64,000 bases of DNA from Mycobacteriales bacterium (GCA_035504215.1 DATJSI010000036.1:62001-126000), one strand, 5' to 3'; counted from the stretch's first letter, positions 42,758-51,695 are shown. Notes: generated from the letters alone by a model not told the origin. A program made the numbers and translations.

Positions 42758-43507
42758 ATGGCGGTCGACGAGGTACGCGTGGAGCGGGTCGGGGCGGCCA
42801 CCCTGGTCACGATCGACCGCCAGCACCGGCGCAACGCGATCAATGGTCCGACCGCGGACGCGCTCGTTGCGGCGCTGGACGGTTTCGAGGCGGATGACGC
42901 ATCGCGGGTGCTCGTCCTCACCGGCGCCGGCGGCGCGTTCTGCGCGGGCGCCGACCTCACCGAGCTCGAGTCGCTGACCCCGCGGCTGCTCGCGGGTGAG
43001 GGGCCGCTCGGTTTCACCCGCCGGGTCGCGACCAAGCCGACGATCGCCGCGATCGACGGGTGGGCGGTTGCGGGCGGGCTTGAGCTGGCGATCTGGTGCG
43101 ACCTGAGGGTGGCGTCGCCGGGATCGCAGTTCGGCTGCCTCGAGCGCCGGTTCGGCGTACCGCTGGTAGATGGAGGCACCTGGCGGTTGCCGCGGCTGGT
43201 CGGCCTCGGCCGCGCACTCGATCTGATCCTCACCGGGCGGACCGTCGCGGCCGACGAGGCGCTGGCGATCGGGCTGCTGACCGAGATCGCCGACGATCCC
43301 TTGGCTCGCGCGCTGGAGCTCGCCGAGCTGCTGGCCGCACACCCGCAGCCGACGATGCTGTCCGACCGCGCGTCGGTCTACGACGGGTACGGCCTCAGCC
43401 GCGAGGAGGCGCTCGCCCTTGAAGGCCGGTACGGCGTGGCTGTGCTCGCAGACGCCGAGAACGGAGCGGGAAGGTTCTCCGGCGGCGAAGGCCGCAGCGG
43501 CCGCTGA
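42758..43507 (+). CDS. Enoyl-CoA hydratase/isomerase (crotonase) family
   Basis: 249 residues from ATG 42758, with GGGAGG upstream. Crotonase signatures: RQHRRNAINGPTADALVAAL at the N-terminus, oxyanion-hole segment TGAGGAFCAGADLTELES near residue 60, and the second oxyanion strand AAIDGWAVAGGLELAIWCDL near 100, followed by FGCLERRFGVPLVDGGTWRL. Glu in ERRFGVP is in the position of a catalytic acid. Cytoplasmic acyl-CoA metabolism, probably beta-oxidation; exact substrate unknown. No fatty-acid operon around it. Confidence 0.92.
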   Translation: MAVDEVRVERVGAATLVTIDRQHRRNAINGPTADALVAALDGFEADDASRVLVLTGAGGAFCAGADLTELESLTPRLLAGEGPLGFTRRVATKPTIAAIDGWAVAGGLELAIWCDLRVASPGSQFGCLERRFGVPLVDGGTWRLPRLVGLGRALDLILTGRTVAADEALAIGLLTEIADDPLARALELAELLAAHPQPTMLSDRASVYDGYGLSREEALALEGRYGVAVLADAENGAGRFSGGEGRSGR

Positions 43508-43588
43508 GCACCTGGCCTGCGGTGCCGACGTGGGGGAAATGTCGCATATCAAGCCGTAGAAGTCCCCGGCCAACGTAGGGTGCCCGGC

Positions 43589-45259
43589 ATGGGATCGGAT
43601 CGGGTGGGGCGGATGACGGCTGCGTCGGCGGCGATGGCGGTTGCGCTCGGGGCGATGGTCGGCTTGGCGCCGGCGCCGGCAGCGGCGGCGGGGTCACCCA
43701 AGCCAGTCCCGTATGTGCTGACCACGCGGCTCGCGGTCACGACCGCCGCGCGGATGGTCTACGCCAACGGCAAGCTCTTCGTCACTTCGGGCTCGCTCGG
43801 CTCGGACGTCTACGTCTACTCGACGATCGGGAAGCTGCTGCACACAGTGACCGGCGAGCCCGGCGCGCTGGGCATCGTCGCGTCCGCGGATGGAAGTGAG
43901 GTGTACGTAGCACAGTCCTCGGGCTCCGCGATCGGAGTGATCGACACCACGACGTACGCGACGAGCACGCTCGCCGAGGGCGCGGCCTGCCCGAACTACG
44001 TTGCGTTGGCTAACGGCTGGCTCTACTACGCCTGGGGCTGCCAGTCGACGTACGGCCAGTTCATGGACGGCATCTCGAGCGTCAACCCCGCCACGGATGC
44101 AACGCCGACGGCCGACGTCACGGGCGACTACGCACCGTCTCTTATCGCCGGCGGCGGTGACACGCTCGTGGTGAGCGACCAGGGCGAGGAGCCGTCGACG
44201 CTGGAGTCCTACACCGCTAGTGACGGAAACGTGTCGGACATGGTCTCTACCCAGCAGCGGCTTGACGGCTACGGGCTGGCCGACATGGCGGTGAGCTCGA
44301 ACGGGTCGGAGGTGCTGCTGCCGGGAGTGACGCTGAACGGCGTCGCCGAGTACTCCACGGCGACCATGACGCAGACGAAGAAGTTCAGCGCCGCCGCCAA
44401 CTCGAGCGCGGTTGCATTCTCACCCGATGGCACGCACGTGGCCGGCGGCTACGGCGGTAGCGATCTCGCGTGTCTCTACACGACCTCGAGCAGCACGCCA
44501 CTGTGGTCGCGGATCGGCGCATCGACCTCGCCGAGCACGTGGTCCTCGGGCTCCAACAACCAGCTCCTGCCGGGCACCTTGACGTTCTCCTCTGACGGCT
44601 CGGAGGTCTTCGGGCTGGTGTCACCGACCTCCGGGACGAAGGCGTACCTGTTCTCCAGCACGCTCGATCCCAAGAAGACCAGCCTGCACTTGTCGTTGAA
44701 GCGGTTGACGTCGTCACACCAGGTCATCGCGACGGCGCACTTGTCGTCACCGGGAACGGTTGTGTTCAAGCAACGAGTCGCAGGCCACACCTACGACGTG
44801 GGTGTCGGGAACACCGGCCCGGGCGGGCAGCTGAGCATCAAGTTCGGTGCGCCGTACTCCGCCCTGGTGGCAGCTGAGTTCGAGGGCTCGCCGTCGCGCT
44901 ATCCGTCCGACGCACAGAAGTCGTTCACGATGCCGTCCAGGGCGCGCCTCAAGCTGTCCGGCTACTACGCGGTCTCGCACGGCGTACGTCTGTTCCATAG
45001 CCGGAAGAAGGTGCGCTTCACCGCGAGCGTGCTGCCGGTAGTGATCAACCGCCCGGTGACGTTCGACCTGCAGTTCCTCCACAACGGCAAATGGCGAGTG
45101 GTCGGCACCGCGAGCGATGTTCTCAACAAGCACGGCATGTTCAAGCTGCGGCTGGGTCCGACTGCGACCAACCAGGTACAGCGGGTCAAGCTGATCTTCA
45201 AGGGGGACAAGTTCAACCCCGCGTCGCACGCCTACAGCCCACCGCTGGAGATTACGTAG
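43589..45259 (+). CDS. Secreted YVTN/lactonase-like propeller protein with Ig-like tail
   Basis: 556 residues from ATG 43589 (AGGG 8 bases upstream; GTG 43580 is an alternative). A signal peptide (AAMAVALGAMVGLAPAPAAA) leads into propeller strands like MVYANGKLFVTSG, GIVASADGSEVYVAQ, AVAFSPDGTHVAGGYGG and TFSSDGSEVFGLV, the SPDGxxV style of YVTN beta-propellers. The last 190 residues (SLKRLTSSHQVIATAHLSSP, PVTFDLQFLHNGKWRVVGTA) resemble Ig-like modules. Extracellular, function unknown. Confidence 0.85.
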   Translation: MGSDRVGRMTAASAAMAVALGAMVGLAPAPAAAAGSPKPVPYVLTTRLAVTTAARMVYANGKLFVTSGSLGSDVYVYSTIGKLLHTVTGEPGALGIVASADGSEVYVAQSSGSAIGVIDTTTYATSTLAEGAACPNYVALANGWLYYAWGCQSTYGQFMDGISSVNPATDATPTADVTGDYAPSLIAGGGDTLVVSDQGEEPSTLESYTASDGNVSDMVSTQQRLDGYGLADMAVSSNGSEVLLPGVTLNGVAEYSTATMTQTKKFSAAANSSAVAFSPDGTHVAGGYGGSDLACLYTTSSSTPLWSRIGASTSPSTWSSGSNNQLLPGTLTFSSDGSEVFGLVSPTSGTKAYLFSSTLDPKKTSLHLSLKRLTSSHQVIATAHLSSPGTVVFKQRVAGHTYDVGVGNTGPGGQLSIKFGAPYSALVAAEFEGSPSRYPSDAQKSFTMPSRARLKLSGYYAVSHGVRLFHSRKKVRFTASVLPVVINRPVTFDLQFLHNGKWRVVGTASDVLNKHGMFKLRLGPTATNQVQRVKLIFKGDKFNPASHAYSPPLEIT

Positions 45260-45325
45260 CGCGGGAGCTATCCGGTCGGTGCGTCGTCGCCGCTCTTGTG
45301 GACGGCGGCTGCGCGGTGGCCGGTG

Positions 45326-45345
45326 AAGGGTCATAGAGGACCCTT
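45326..45345. terminator. Hairpin terminator between convergent genes
   Basis: AAGGGTC and GACCCTT pair around a 6-base loop, between the ends of genes at 45259 and 45407. No long T run, so efficiency is uncertain. Confidence 0.5.
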
Positions 45346-45406
45346 ATCTCGCCATGGCGAATCCGCCGTCCACAGCCGAGCGGCGCCAGCGGTCGCGGCA
45401 GAGCGG

Positions 45407-45991
45407 CTACTGAGGTTGCGTGGCTCTTGCCGCGGCCTTCAACTGTTTCTTGTAGTCGCGCACCTTCGCCAGGGAGGCGGCGTCGACGATGTCGGCGACG
45501 GAGAGATAGGAGCCCGCATCGCCGAAGGCGCCGGCCGCCTCGCGCCACCCCTTGGGCCGTACGCCGTACTGCTTGCCGAGCAACGCGACGAAGATCCTCG
45601 CCTTGTGCCGGCCGAACCCGGGAAGTGCCTCGATGCGTTTCAGTAGCTCGTCGCCGTCCTTGACGCCCGACCAGATGTGTCCGGGTACGCCGTCGTAGTC
45701 CGCCACGATGATCCGGCAGAGCTGCTGGACCCGCGCGGCCATCGAGCTCGGAAACCGATGTACGGCGGGCGGCGTCGCGAAGACCTTCGCCAGGGCATCC
45801 GGGTCGCGATCCGCGAGATCGGCCGCGTCAAGGTCCCGGCCGAGCCGGGTCGCGATCGTCAGCGGCCCGGTGAACGCCCATTCGAGCGGGATCTGCTGGT
45901 CCAGCACCATCCCGATCAGGAGCGCGAGCGGGCTGGTGGAGAGCAGGGCATCCGCTTTGGGGTTCTGCGCGAGGCAGATCGTCGTACCCAC
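45407..45991 (-). CDS. HhH-GPD family base-excision DNA repair protein
   Basis: 194 residues from GTG 45991, chosen because homology-like sequence starts at ICLAQNPKADALL; a longer frame upstream is Arg-rich shadow. The core SPLALLIGMVLDQQIPLEWA is the N-terminal helix block, RIEALPGFGRHKARIFVALL is the helix-hairpin-helix, and the C-terminal helices close the domain. The usual C-terminal FeS cysteines are lacking. It is likely a small DNA glycosylase-like protein; lesion unknown. Confidence 0.88.
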   Translation of the reverse strand: MGTTICLAQNPKADALLSTSPLALLIGMVLDQQIPLEWAFTGPLTIATRLGRDLDAADLADRDPDALAKVFATPPAVHRFPSSMAARVQQLCRIIVADYDGVPGHIWSGVKDGDELLKRIEALPGFGRHKARIFVALLGKQYGVRPKGWREAAGAFGDAGSYLSVADIVDAASLAKVRDYKKQLKAAARATQPQ

Positions 45992-46092
45992 CCGGCAACG
46001 GTAACCGCTCGGCACGTCCGGCTCACCTGCGCGACGATCGCGAGGTCGCCCGCCCGCTAGCCTTTGATCCGTGCCGATGCCTCGCATCGCGA

Positions 46093-46168
46093 GGGCCGTT
46101 AGCTCAACTGGCAGAGCAGCGGACTTTTAATCCGCGGGTTCCGGGTTCGATCCCCGGGCGGCCCACCA
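46093..46168 (+). tRNA. tRNA-Lys (TTT)
   Basis: Acceptor GGGCCGT/GCGGCCC, D-arm AGCTCAACTGGCAGAGC, anticodon stem GCGGA/TCCGC with loop CTTTTAA (anticodon TTT), T-arm CCGGGTTCGATCCCCGG, encoded CCA at 46166-46168. Confidence 0.97.
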
Positions 46169-46206
46169 CTGGCTGTGTGACTTCGGCTGCTGCCACTCAC
46201 TCGAGC

Positions 46207-46243
46207 TTCGGGTGATGGGTGTCAGTGTTTCGGGTGATGGGTG
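46207..46243. repeat. Tandem direct repeat next to tRNA-Lys
   Basis: TTCGGGTGATGGGTG occurs at 46207-46221 and 46229-46243, a 22-bp period, followed by GACACC. Read in reverse, GGTGTCACCCATCACCCGAA resembles the ends of some actinobacterial insertion sequences, but no transposase is nearby. Could also be a binding-site pair. Confidence 0.4.
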
Positions 46244-46331
46244 ACACCTACTTCGGCTGATCCTCGACACCTCGTTCTACCTCTTCCGTCGCGCTCGCAC
46301 AGCGGCTGCGGTTGTCGCGCCGAGGAAATAA

Positions 46332-46400
46332 TGAAAACGGGTCCCGTATCCGTTAGTGTGGTGGTAGGCCCTAACGACATCGGATACCATTACCACTAAC
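46332..46400. promoter_or_regulatory. Zinc-operon leader with candidate Zur site and overlapping dyads
   Basis: TGAAAACGGGTCCCGTATC (46332-46350) contains an ACGGGTCCCGT palindrome and the TGAAAACG start of known actinobacterial Zur boxes. GTATCCG (46346) pairs with CGGATAC (46381), and GTTAGTG (46352) pairs with CACTAAC (46394). The two pairings interleave, so they are mutually exclusive or pseudoknotted. The GGGAG ribosome site follows at once. Confidence 0.5.
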
Positions 46401-46411
46401 TGGGAGTGCCC

Positions 46412-47368
46412 GTGATTCCCCTTCGCTCGACTTGGACTCGGACCGTTGTTGGCGCCTCGATGAGTGCAGTGGCCCTATGGGGCGCGGCCGGCTGCTCGTC
46501 CTCCTCTTCGGCGGGCAGCCCGGCGGCGACGGGCACCGGGTCGCCGATCGTGGCGGTCGGGGCAGAGAACGAGTACGCGAACGTGATCGCCCAGATCGGC
46601 GGCAAGGACGTGACGGTCAGCGCGGTGGAGAGTAACCCGAACACTGACCCGCACACGTTCGAGGCGAGCCCGCAGGTGGCGGAGGAGGTCAGCAAGGCGC
46701 AGCTGGTGGTGCAGAACGGCGTCGGCTACGACACCTACATGAACAAGATCGAGTCGGCCGCGCCGAACTCGAGTCGCAAGGTGATCGACGTGCAGACCCT
46801 CCTCGGCCTGCCGGACAGCACACCGAATCCTCATCTCTGGTACAAGCCCACCACGATGCCAGCAGTGGCGAAGCAGGTCGCGGCGGACCTGTCGAGCCTG
46901 CGACCCGCGCAGGCGACTTACTTCCAAGCCAATGTCACGAAGTTCGACGACTCGTTGAAGCCGTGGCTGGCGGAGATCGCGAAGGTGAAGTCGACGTACC
47001 CGAGCGCTCCGGTCGCGGCGACCGAGCCGGTCGGGGACTACATGCTGGAGGCTGCCGGCACGGACAACCTGACGCCGTTCACGTTGCAGGCAGCGATCAT
47101 GAACGGCACCGATCCCTCGCCACAGAACGTGACCTTGCAGAACGGCCTGTTCACGAACAAGAAGGTGAAGGTCTTCGTGTACAACCAGCAGGTGACGGAT
47201 TCGATCACCCAGTCGTTCCTGAAGTTGGCGCGGCAGAACGACGTGCCGGTGCTCGGGGTTTACGAGACGATGCCGACCCCTGGCTACACCTACCAGTCGT
47301 GGATGTTGGCGGAGACCACCGGCCTGTACAACGCGCTGCGCAACGGCACCTCGACGACGACGCTGTGA
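46412..47368 (+). CDS. Zinc/manganese ABC transporter substrate-binding lipoprotein
   Basis: 318 residues from GTG 46412, with GGGAG 5 bases upstream; GTG 46406 would overlap that site. A lipoprotein signal ends at WGAAGCSSSS, so the mature Cys is lipid-anchored outside the membrane. The ZnuA-type fold shows metal-site segments ESNPNTDPHTFEASP (first His), STPNPHLWYKPTTM (second His) and TEPVGDYMLEAAG, where a Glu sits in place of the frequent third His. The His-rich loop of Gram-negative ZnuA is absent. First gene of a four-gene uptake operon. Confidence 0.93.
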   Translation: MIPLRSTWTRTVVGASMSAVALWGAAGCSSSSSAGSPAATGTGSPIVAVGAENEYANVIAQIGGKDVTVSAVESNPNTDPHTFEASPQVAEEVSKAQLVVQNGVGYDTYMNKIESAAPNSSRKVIDVQTLLGLPDSTPNPHLWYKPTTMPAVAKQVAADLSSLRPAQATYFQANVTKFDDSLKPWLAEIAKVKSTYPSAPVAATEPVGDYMLEAAGTDNLTPFTLQAAIMNGTDPSPQNVTLQNGLFTNKKVKVFVYNQQVTDSITQSFLKLARQNDVPVLGVYETMPTPGYTYQSWMLAETTGLYNALRNGTSTTTL

Positions 47369-48219
47369 CCGAGATGGCAATGATCCCCACCGACACCGCC
47401 CTCATCTCCTCGGATGAGGCGATCCTGTCGGTCGAAGGGGTCGGCGTCCGCTTCGGCACTCGCACCGTCCTCGACGAGGTGAGCTTCACGATCCGGCCCG
47501 GTGAGTTCACCGGGCTGATCGGGTCGAACGGCGCTGGCAAGACGACGCTGCTGCGCGTCATCCTGGGACTGCAGCCGGCGACCGGCACTGTCCTGATCGG
47601 TGGCCGGCCGCGACGAGGACGGGACCGGCTGGTCGGCTACGTTCCGCAGAAGATTGCGCTCGACCCCGATATCCCGCTTCGGGCTCGTGACGTCGTCGGG
47701 CTCGGGCTCGACGGCCACCGCCTCGGCGTTCCGCTGCCGACCCGCCGCCGCCGTGCGCTGGTCGCCGAGGCGCTTGACGCGGTGGACGCCACCCGCTTCG
47801 CCGACGCCCGAATCGGGAACCTCTCCGGCGGTGAGCAGCAGCGGGTCCTGATCGCGCATGCCCTGATCAGCCGGCCGCGGCTGCTGTTGCTCGACGAGCC
47901 GCTGGCCAACCTCGACGTCCGCAGCGAGCACGCCGTCGTCGACCTGCTGTCCCGGATCGCCCGCGACCGCCGGATCGGGGTGCTCCTCTCCGCGCACGAC
48001 ATGAACCCCCTGCTCGATGCGATGGACCGGGTCGTGTACATCGCGGATGGGCATGCCGCGAGCGGTCCTACCGATGAGGTGGTTCAGTCCGACGTCCTGA
48101 GCCGTCTCTACGGGCACCACGTCGACGTCATCCGCCTCCACGACCGGATCCTGGTCAGTGTCGGGCGGGTCGACCGGCCCGATGAGCCCTCGGAGCACGG
48201 CCCGATCGTGGTGCCATGA
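47365..48219 (+). CDS. Zinc/manganese ABC transporter ATP-binding protein
   Basis: 284 residues from GTG 47365, overlapping the receptor stop as GTGA. Motifs: Walker A GSNGAGKTTLLRVILGL near residue 53, Q-loop VGYVPQKIALDPDIPLRARD, signature LSGGEQQRVLIAHAL near 154, Walker B LLLLDEPLANLDV near 173, H-loop LSAHDMNPLLDAMDR. The VPQK and HDMNPL wording matches metal-uptake ATPases. It also overlaps the next permease (ATGA), so all genes are translationally coupled. Start could instead be ATG 47374 or 47380. Confidence 0.95.
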   Translation: MTEMAMIPTDTALISSDEAILSVEGVGVRFGTRTVLDEVSFTIRPGEFTGLIGSNGAGKTTLLRVILGLQPATGTVLIGGRPRRGRDRLVGYVPQKIALDPDIPLRARDVVGLGLDGHRLGVPLPTRRRRALVAEALDAVDATRFADARIGNLSGGEQQRVLIAHALISRPRLLLLDEPLANLDVRSEHAVVDLLSRIARDRRIGVLLSAHDMNPLLDAMDRVVYIADGHAASGPTDEVVQSDVLSRLYGHHVDVIRLHDRILVSVGRVDRPDEPSEHGPIVVP

Positions 48220-49091
48220 CCGGCTTCTGGCAGGGCGTCGTCGAACCCGGCTTCTTCTCCAGCGCCCCGGTCCACTCCGCGGTCGCGGTCGGCGCGATCG
48301 TCGCTGTCGTCTCCGGCATGACCGGGGTGTTCACCGTCATCCGAGGCCACTCCTTCGCCGGGGAAGCGCTCGGCGATATCGGCAGCACGGGCGGCTCCGC
48401 CTCCTACCTGCTCGGGATCAACCCGCTGATCGGCTTCCTCGGCCTGTCCGTCCTCGGCGCGGGTCTGATGTCGGCGACGGGCGCCCGCACCCGCAAGGCC
48501 CGCGACGTCGAGACCGGGATCGTCGTCGGTGGCGCGCTCGGACTGGCCGCCCTGTTCCTGTACCTCGACACGACCAGGACCAGCACCACCGGCGCGCCGG
48601 TCACCATCCTGTTCGGGTCGATCTTCACGGTCCCGTCCAGCACGCTGCCGATCGTTGCCGTCCTCGGTGGGGTGACGCTGACGATCCTGCTGGCGCTGTA
48701 CCGGATGCTGCTGCTTACCTCGCTGAATCCCGGCCTCGCCGCAGCCCGCGGCACCTCGGTTCGCCTTGTCGCGGTCGCGTATCTCGCGCTCCTCGCGGTG
48801 GCGGTGTCGCTGTCCGCGATCACGATCGGCACGATCCTGTCCACCGCGCTGCTCATCGGCCCGCCGGCCACCGCGCTGCGCCTCACCGACTCGCCGGGCC
48901 GCGCCACCGTGCTCGCCGCTGTGATCGGCGTGGCCAGTACCTGGCTCGGGATCCTGCTCGCCTACGACAGCGACTACTGGCCCCGCCAGCACGGCTGGCC
49001 CGCCAGCTTCCTCATCGTCACGATCATCGTCGCCGGCTACCTCCTTGCCCGGGTCTTCGGCCGCGACATCCGCCAACCGGCCTTCGGATAA
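48216..49091 (+). CDS. Metal ABC transporter permease (ZnuB family), first
   Basis: 291 residues from ATG 48216, overlapping the ATPase stop by 4 bases. About eight hydrophobic helices are visible (AVAVGAIVAVVSGMTGVFTV, LALLAVAVSLSAITIGTILS). The early sequence VFTVIRGHSFAGEALGDIGS is the conserved RGHSFAGEALGD block of ABC-3 permeases. Pairs with the following permease to form a probable heterodimeric channel for zinc or manganese in the cytoplasmic membrane. Confidence 0.93.
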   Translation: MTGFWQGVVEPGFFSSAPVHSAVAVGAIVAVVSGMTGVFTVIRGHSFAGEALGDIGSTGGSASYLLGINPLIGFLGLSVLGAGLMSATGARTRKARDVETGIVVGGALGLAALFLYLDTTRTSTTGAPVTILFGSIFTVPSSTLPIVAVLGGVTLTILLALYRMLLLTSLNPGLAAARGTSVRLVAVAYLALLAVAVSLSAITIGTILSTALLIGPPATALRLTDSPGRATVLAAVIGVASTWLGILLAYDSDYWPRQHGWPASFLIVTIIVAGYLLARVFGRDIRQPAFG

Positions 49092-49100
49092 GTCGCGGCG

Positions 49101-49937
49101 ATGTTCTCGACGTTCTATATCAACACCTGGTACGCCGCGACGATGGTTGCCTTCGTCGCCGGCACCATCGGCTTCTTCGCCGTCATCCGCGGCTCGGCGT
49201 TCCCCGCACACGCCCTCCCGCAGGGCGCATTCGCCGGCGCCGCCGGGGCCAGCCTGATCGGGGTCAACACCATCCTCGGACTCGGCGTCTTCGCGCTGTT
49301 AGGAGCGATCGGGATCGGCGTCCTCGGCGACCGCGAACGCCACGACGTCGCCACCGCCCTCACCTTCGTGCTCATGCTCGGTCTCGGTGCGTTCTTCCTA
49401 TCGCTGACTACCGAGTACGCACCCGAGATCTACTCGCTACTGTTCGGCGAGATCCTTGGCGTCGCGCACAGCGAACTGCTCCCGATCGCTCTGATCGGCG
49501 TGGTCTGCCTGGCCGCCATCACCATCCTGTACCGGCCGATGCTGCACTCCTCGTTCTCCCCCGAGCTCGCCGAGGTCAACGGCACCAGCCGCCGACGGAT
49601 CGACCTCGCATTCCTGATCATCCTCGGCCTCGTCACCACCATGACCGTCCCCGTCGTCGGCGCCCTGTTGATGTTCAGCCTCACCATCGCCCCTGCCGCC
49701 ACCGCCCGACAGTTCACGGCGCGACCAGCGCTCGCGCTCGCTCTCTCGATCCTCATCGCCCTCGCGACGGTGTGGACCGCGATCGCCATCTCCTATGAGA
49801 CGAACTACCCGATCGGATTCTTCGTCGGCGCCATTGGCACCACCAGCTACACCCTGGTCAAGACCGTCAAAGGCGCGTACCGGCGCTACGCCTCAGGTCG
49901 CCACGTGATGACCGCGGCACCTGCGGCCACGACATGA
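49101..49937 (+). CDS. Metal ABC transporter permease (ZnuB family), second
   Basis: 278 residues from ATG 49101, 9 bp after the first permease. It repeats the ABC-3 pattern (FFAVIRGSAFPAHALPQGAF in place of the RGHSFAGEA block; MFSLTIAPAATARQFTARPA late). Eight helices. The two permeases differ too much for a recent duplication. Two-permease systems of this kind are known in actinobacterial zinc/manganese loci. Confidence 0.92.
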   Translation: MFSTFYINTWYAATMVAFVAGTIGFFAVIRGSAFPAHALPQGAFAGAAGASLIGVNTILGLGVFALLGAIGIGVLGDRERHDVATALTFVLMLGLGAFFLSLTTEYAPEIYSLLFGEILGVAHSELLPIALIGVVCLAAITILYRPMLHSSFSPELAEVNGTSRRRIDLAFLIILGLVTTMTVPVVGALLMFSLTIAPAATARQFTARPALALALSILIALATVWTAIAISYETNYPIGFFVGAIGTTSYTLVKTVKGAYRRYASGRHVMTAAPAATT

Positions 49938-50124
49938 CAGGCAGGCCCGGGGGGCCGGAGAGTCGCGAACGAGATCTCGCAACCCAATCACCAGGTCGAA
50001 TATCGTCACACGAATAACAACCGCGCCCACGACAACAATCGGACAACCACTGAGCCCCGCCCGACGACCGCCAGCTCCGGCACCGGACACCCCGGAACTG
50101 CCGGAGCATCGCCCTGCCGCGCGA

Positions 50125-50544
50125 CTGCGCGCCACGCGACAAGGCGCCGCCATCGACACGGTCCTCGCAGCCGCCGACGGCTTCATGACCGCGCACGAAC
50201 TCCACGACGAACTCCGCAAACGCGGCGAGTCCGTCGGGATGACCACTGTCTACCGACAGCTGAAGACGCTCGCGGACTCCGGCGTCCTCGACGTCGTCTC
50301 CCGACCCGACGGCGAAGCCAGCTACCGGGTATGTGGGCCTGGGTCGGCGAACGAGTCGTCGGAGCACCACCACCACCTGGTCTGCCAGATCTGCGGCTAC
50401 ACGGTCGAGGTCGAAGGCCCCGAGGTGGAGGCCTGGGCCGACCGCGTCGCCAGCGACGCCGGCTTTACCGATGTCACTCACACGCTGGAGATCTTCGGGA
50501 CCTGTAACCGACACCCCTCGCGCCCTCGACGTAACAGCCGCTAG
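50125..50544 (+). CDS. zur: Fur-family regulator, probable Zur
   Basis: The clear Fur-type N-terminus RATRQGAAIDTVLAAADGFM extends upstream of the first ATG (50185), and no ATG, GTG or TTG exists in that frame back into the permease. A CTG at 50125 or 50050 is the likeliest start, or there is an upstream sequence error; from ATG 50185 the protein would be 119 residues. Winged helix: ESVGMTTVYRQLKTLADSGV. Zinc features: SSEHHHHLVCQICGYTVEVE (His cluster plus CxxC) and FGTCNRH, where the usual second CxxC is CxxH. Position after the uptake operon supports zinc-dependent repression. Confidence 0.85.
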   Translation: MRATRQGAAIDTVLAAADGFMTAHELHDELRKRGESVGMTTVYRQLKTLADSGVLDVVSRPDGEASYRVCGPGSANESSEHHHHLVCQICGYTVEVEGPEVEAWADRVASDAGFTDVTHTLEIFGTCNRHPSRPRRNSR

Positions 50545-50646
50545 AGCACCGATCCGGCGTGTCGCGTCCGATAGCGGAGGGCGGGAACGCGATGGCCAGG
50601 ACTTTTGGCTCTACTGCGCGCACCCTGTTCGCGGTTCAGCGGTCTC

Positions 50647-51690
50647 ATGAAGGCTCTCGTATACGAAGCGCCAGGTCGCCGCGCCTGGCAGGACGCTCCG
50701 GACCCCGTGATCCTCGACCCAACCGACGCGATCGTCGGGATCGAGACCACCACAATCTGCGGCACGGATCTGCACATCCTCAAAGGTGACGTTCCTGAGG
50801 TGACGCCCGGGCGCATCCTCGGTCATGAGGCGGTCGGCGTGGTCGAGGCGGTCGGCAGTGCGGTGACCGTCGTCCGCCCGGGTGACCGGGTGCTGGTGTC
50901 ATGCATCAGCGCGTGCGGGCGATGCCGGTTCTGCCGGGAGGGCAGGTACGGGCAGTGCCTCGGCGGCGGGGGCTGGATCCTGGGCCATCTGATCGACGGA
51001 ACCCAGGCCGACTACGTGCGTGTCCCGTTCGCCGACACCTCGCTGCACCCGCTACCTGCGACGGTGCCGAGCGACAGCGCGGTGATGCTGTCCGACATCC
51101 TTCCGACCTCCTACGAGGTCGGAGTCCTCAGTGGGGTCGTACGCCCCGCGGACGTCGTAGCGATCGTCGGTGCGGGGCCGATCGGGCTTGCCGCGGCGCT
51201 GACCGCGCGGCTGTTCAGCCCGCGGCACGTTCTCCTGGTTGACGTCGCTGACGCCCGGCTCGATGCAGCGAAGCAGTTCGGCGCGGACCTCGTTGCGAAC
51301 AGCACCCGAGAGGACGTTCGTGCCCGGGTCGACGCCGTTACCGACGGCCTCGGGGCGGACGTGGTCATCGAGGCGGTCGGCGTGCCGGAGACGTTCGAAC
51401 TCTGCACCCAGCTGGTCCGCCCGGGTGGCCATGTCGCAAACGTCGGAGTACACGGCAAGCCGGCGTCACTTGCCCTGGACAAACTGTGGATCAAGGACGT
51501 CACCATCACAACCGGCCTGGTGGACACCTCGAGTACGCCGACGTTGCTGGCGATGGTAGCTTCCGGGCAACTCGACGTCTCCGGCTTCGCGACCCACAGC
51601 TTCGACCTCGGCGACATCGAAGCCGCCTATGACACCTTCGCCGACGCGGCTGGATCCGGGGCACTCAAGGTCCTGCTGAACGCGCAGTAG
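50647..51690 (+). CDS. Zinc-dependent alcohol dehydrogenase
   Basis: 347 residues from ATG 50647. Catalytic zinc ligands: C38 in TTICGTDLHILKGD and the GHEAVGVVEAVG His; structural-zinc cysteines in CISACGRCRFCREGRYGQC. The NAD-binding Rossmann motif VAIVGAGPIGLAAALTARL is near residue 180, and DVADARLDAAKQFGADLVAN follows. Domain order and length are standard for class III-like medium-chain dehydrogenases acting on alcohols or aldehydes. Needing two zinc ions per subunit, it sits just after the zinc operon, though co-regulation is not shown. A hairpin terminator follows. Confidence 0.94.
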   Translation: MKALVYEAPGRRAWQDAPDPVILDPTDAIVGIETTTICGTDLHILKGDVPEVTPGRILGHEAVGVVEAVGSAVTVVRPGDRVLVSCISACGRCRFCREGRYGQCLGGGGWILGHLIDGTQADYVRVPFADTSLHPLPATVPSDSAVMLSDILPTSYEVGVLSGVVRPADVVAIVGAGPIGLAAALTARLFSPRHVLLVDVADARLDAAKQFGADLVANSTREDVRARVDAVTDGLGADVVIEAVGVPETFELCTQLVRPGGHVANVGVHGKPASLALDKLWIKDVTITTGLVDTSSTPTLLAMVASGQLDVSGFATHSFDLGDIEAAYDTFADAAGSGALKVLLNAQ

Positions 51691-51695
51691 GCCCG

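Noticed and set aside
48108-49798. Large Arg-rich frames opposite or across the zinc permeases
   Set aside because: GC-driven shadows; the permeases show ABC-3 motifs and overlap starts.
46093-50560. tRNA-Lys as an integrated-element attachment site
   Set aside because: No integrase and no second copy of the tRNA 3' end was found by eye within the window.
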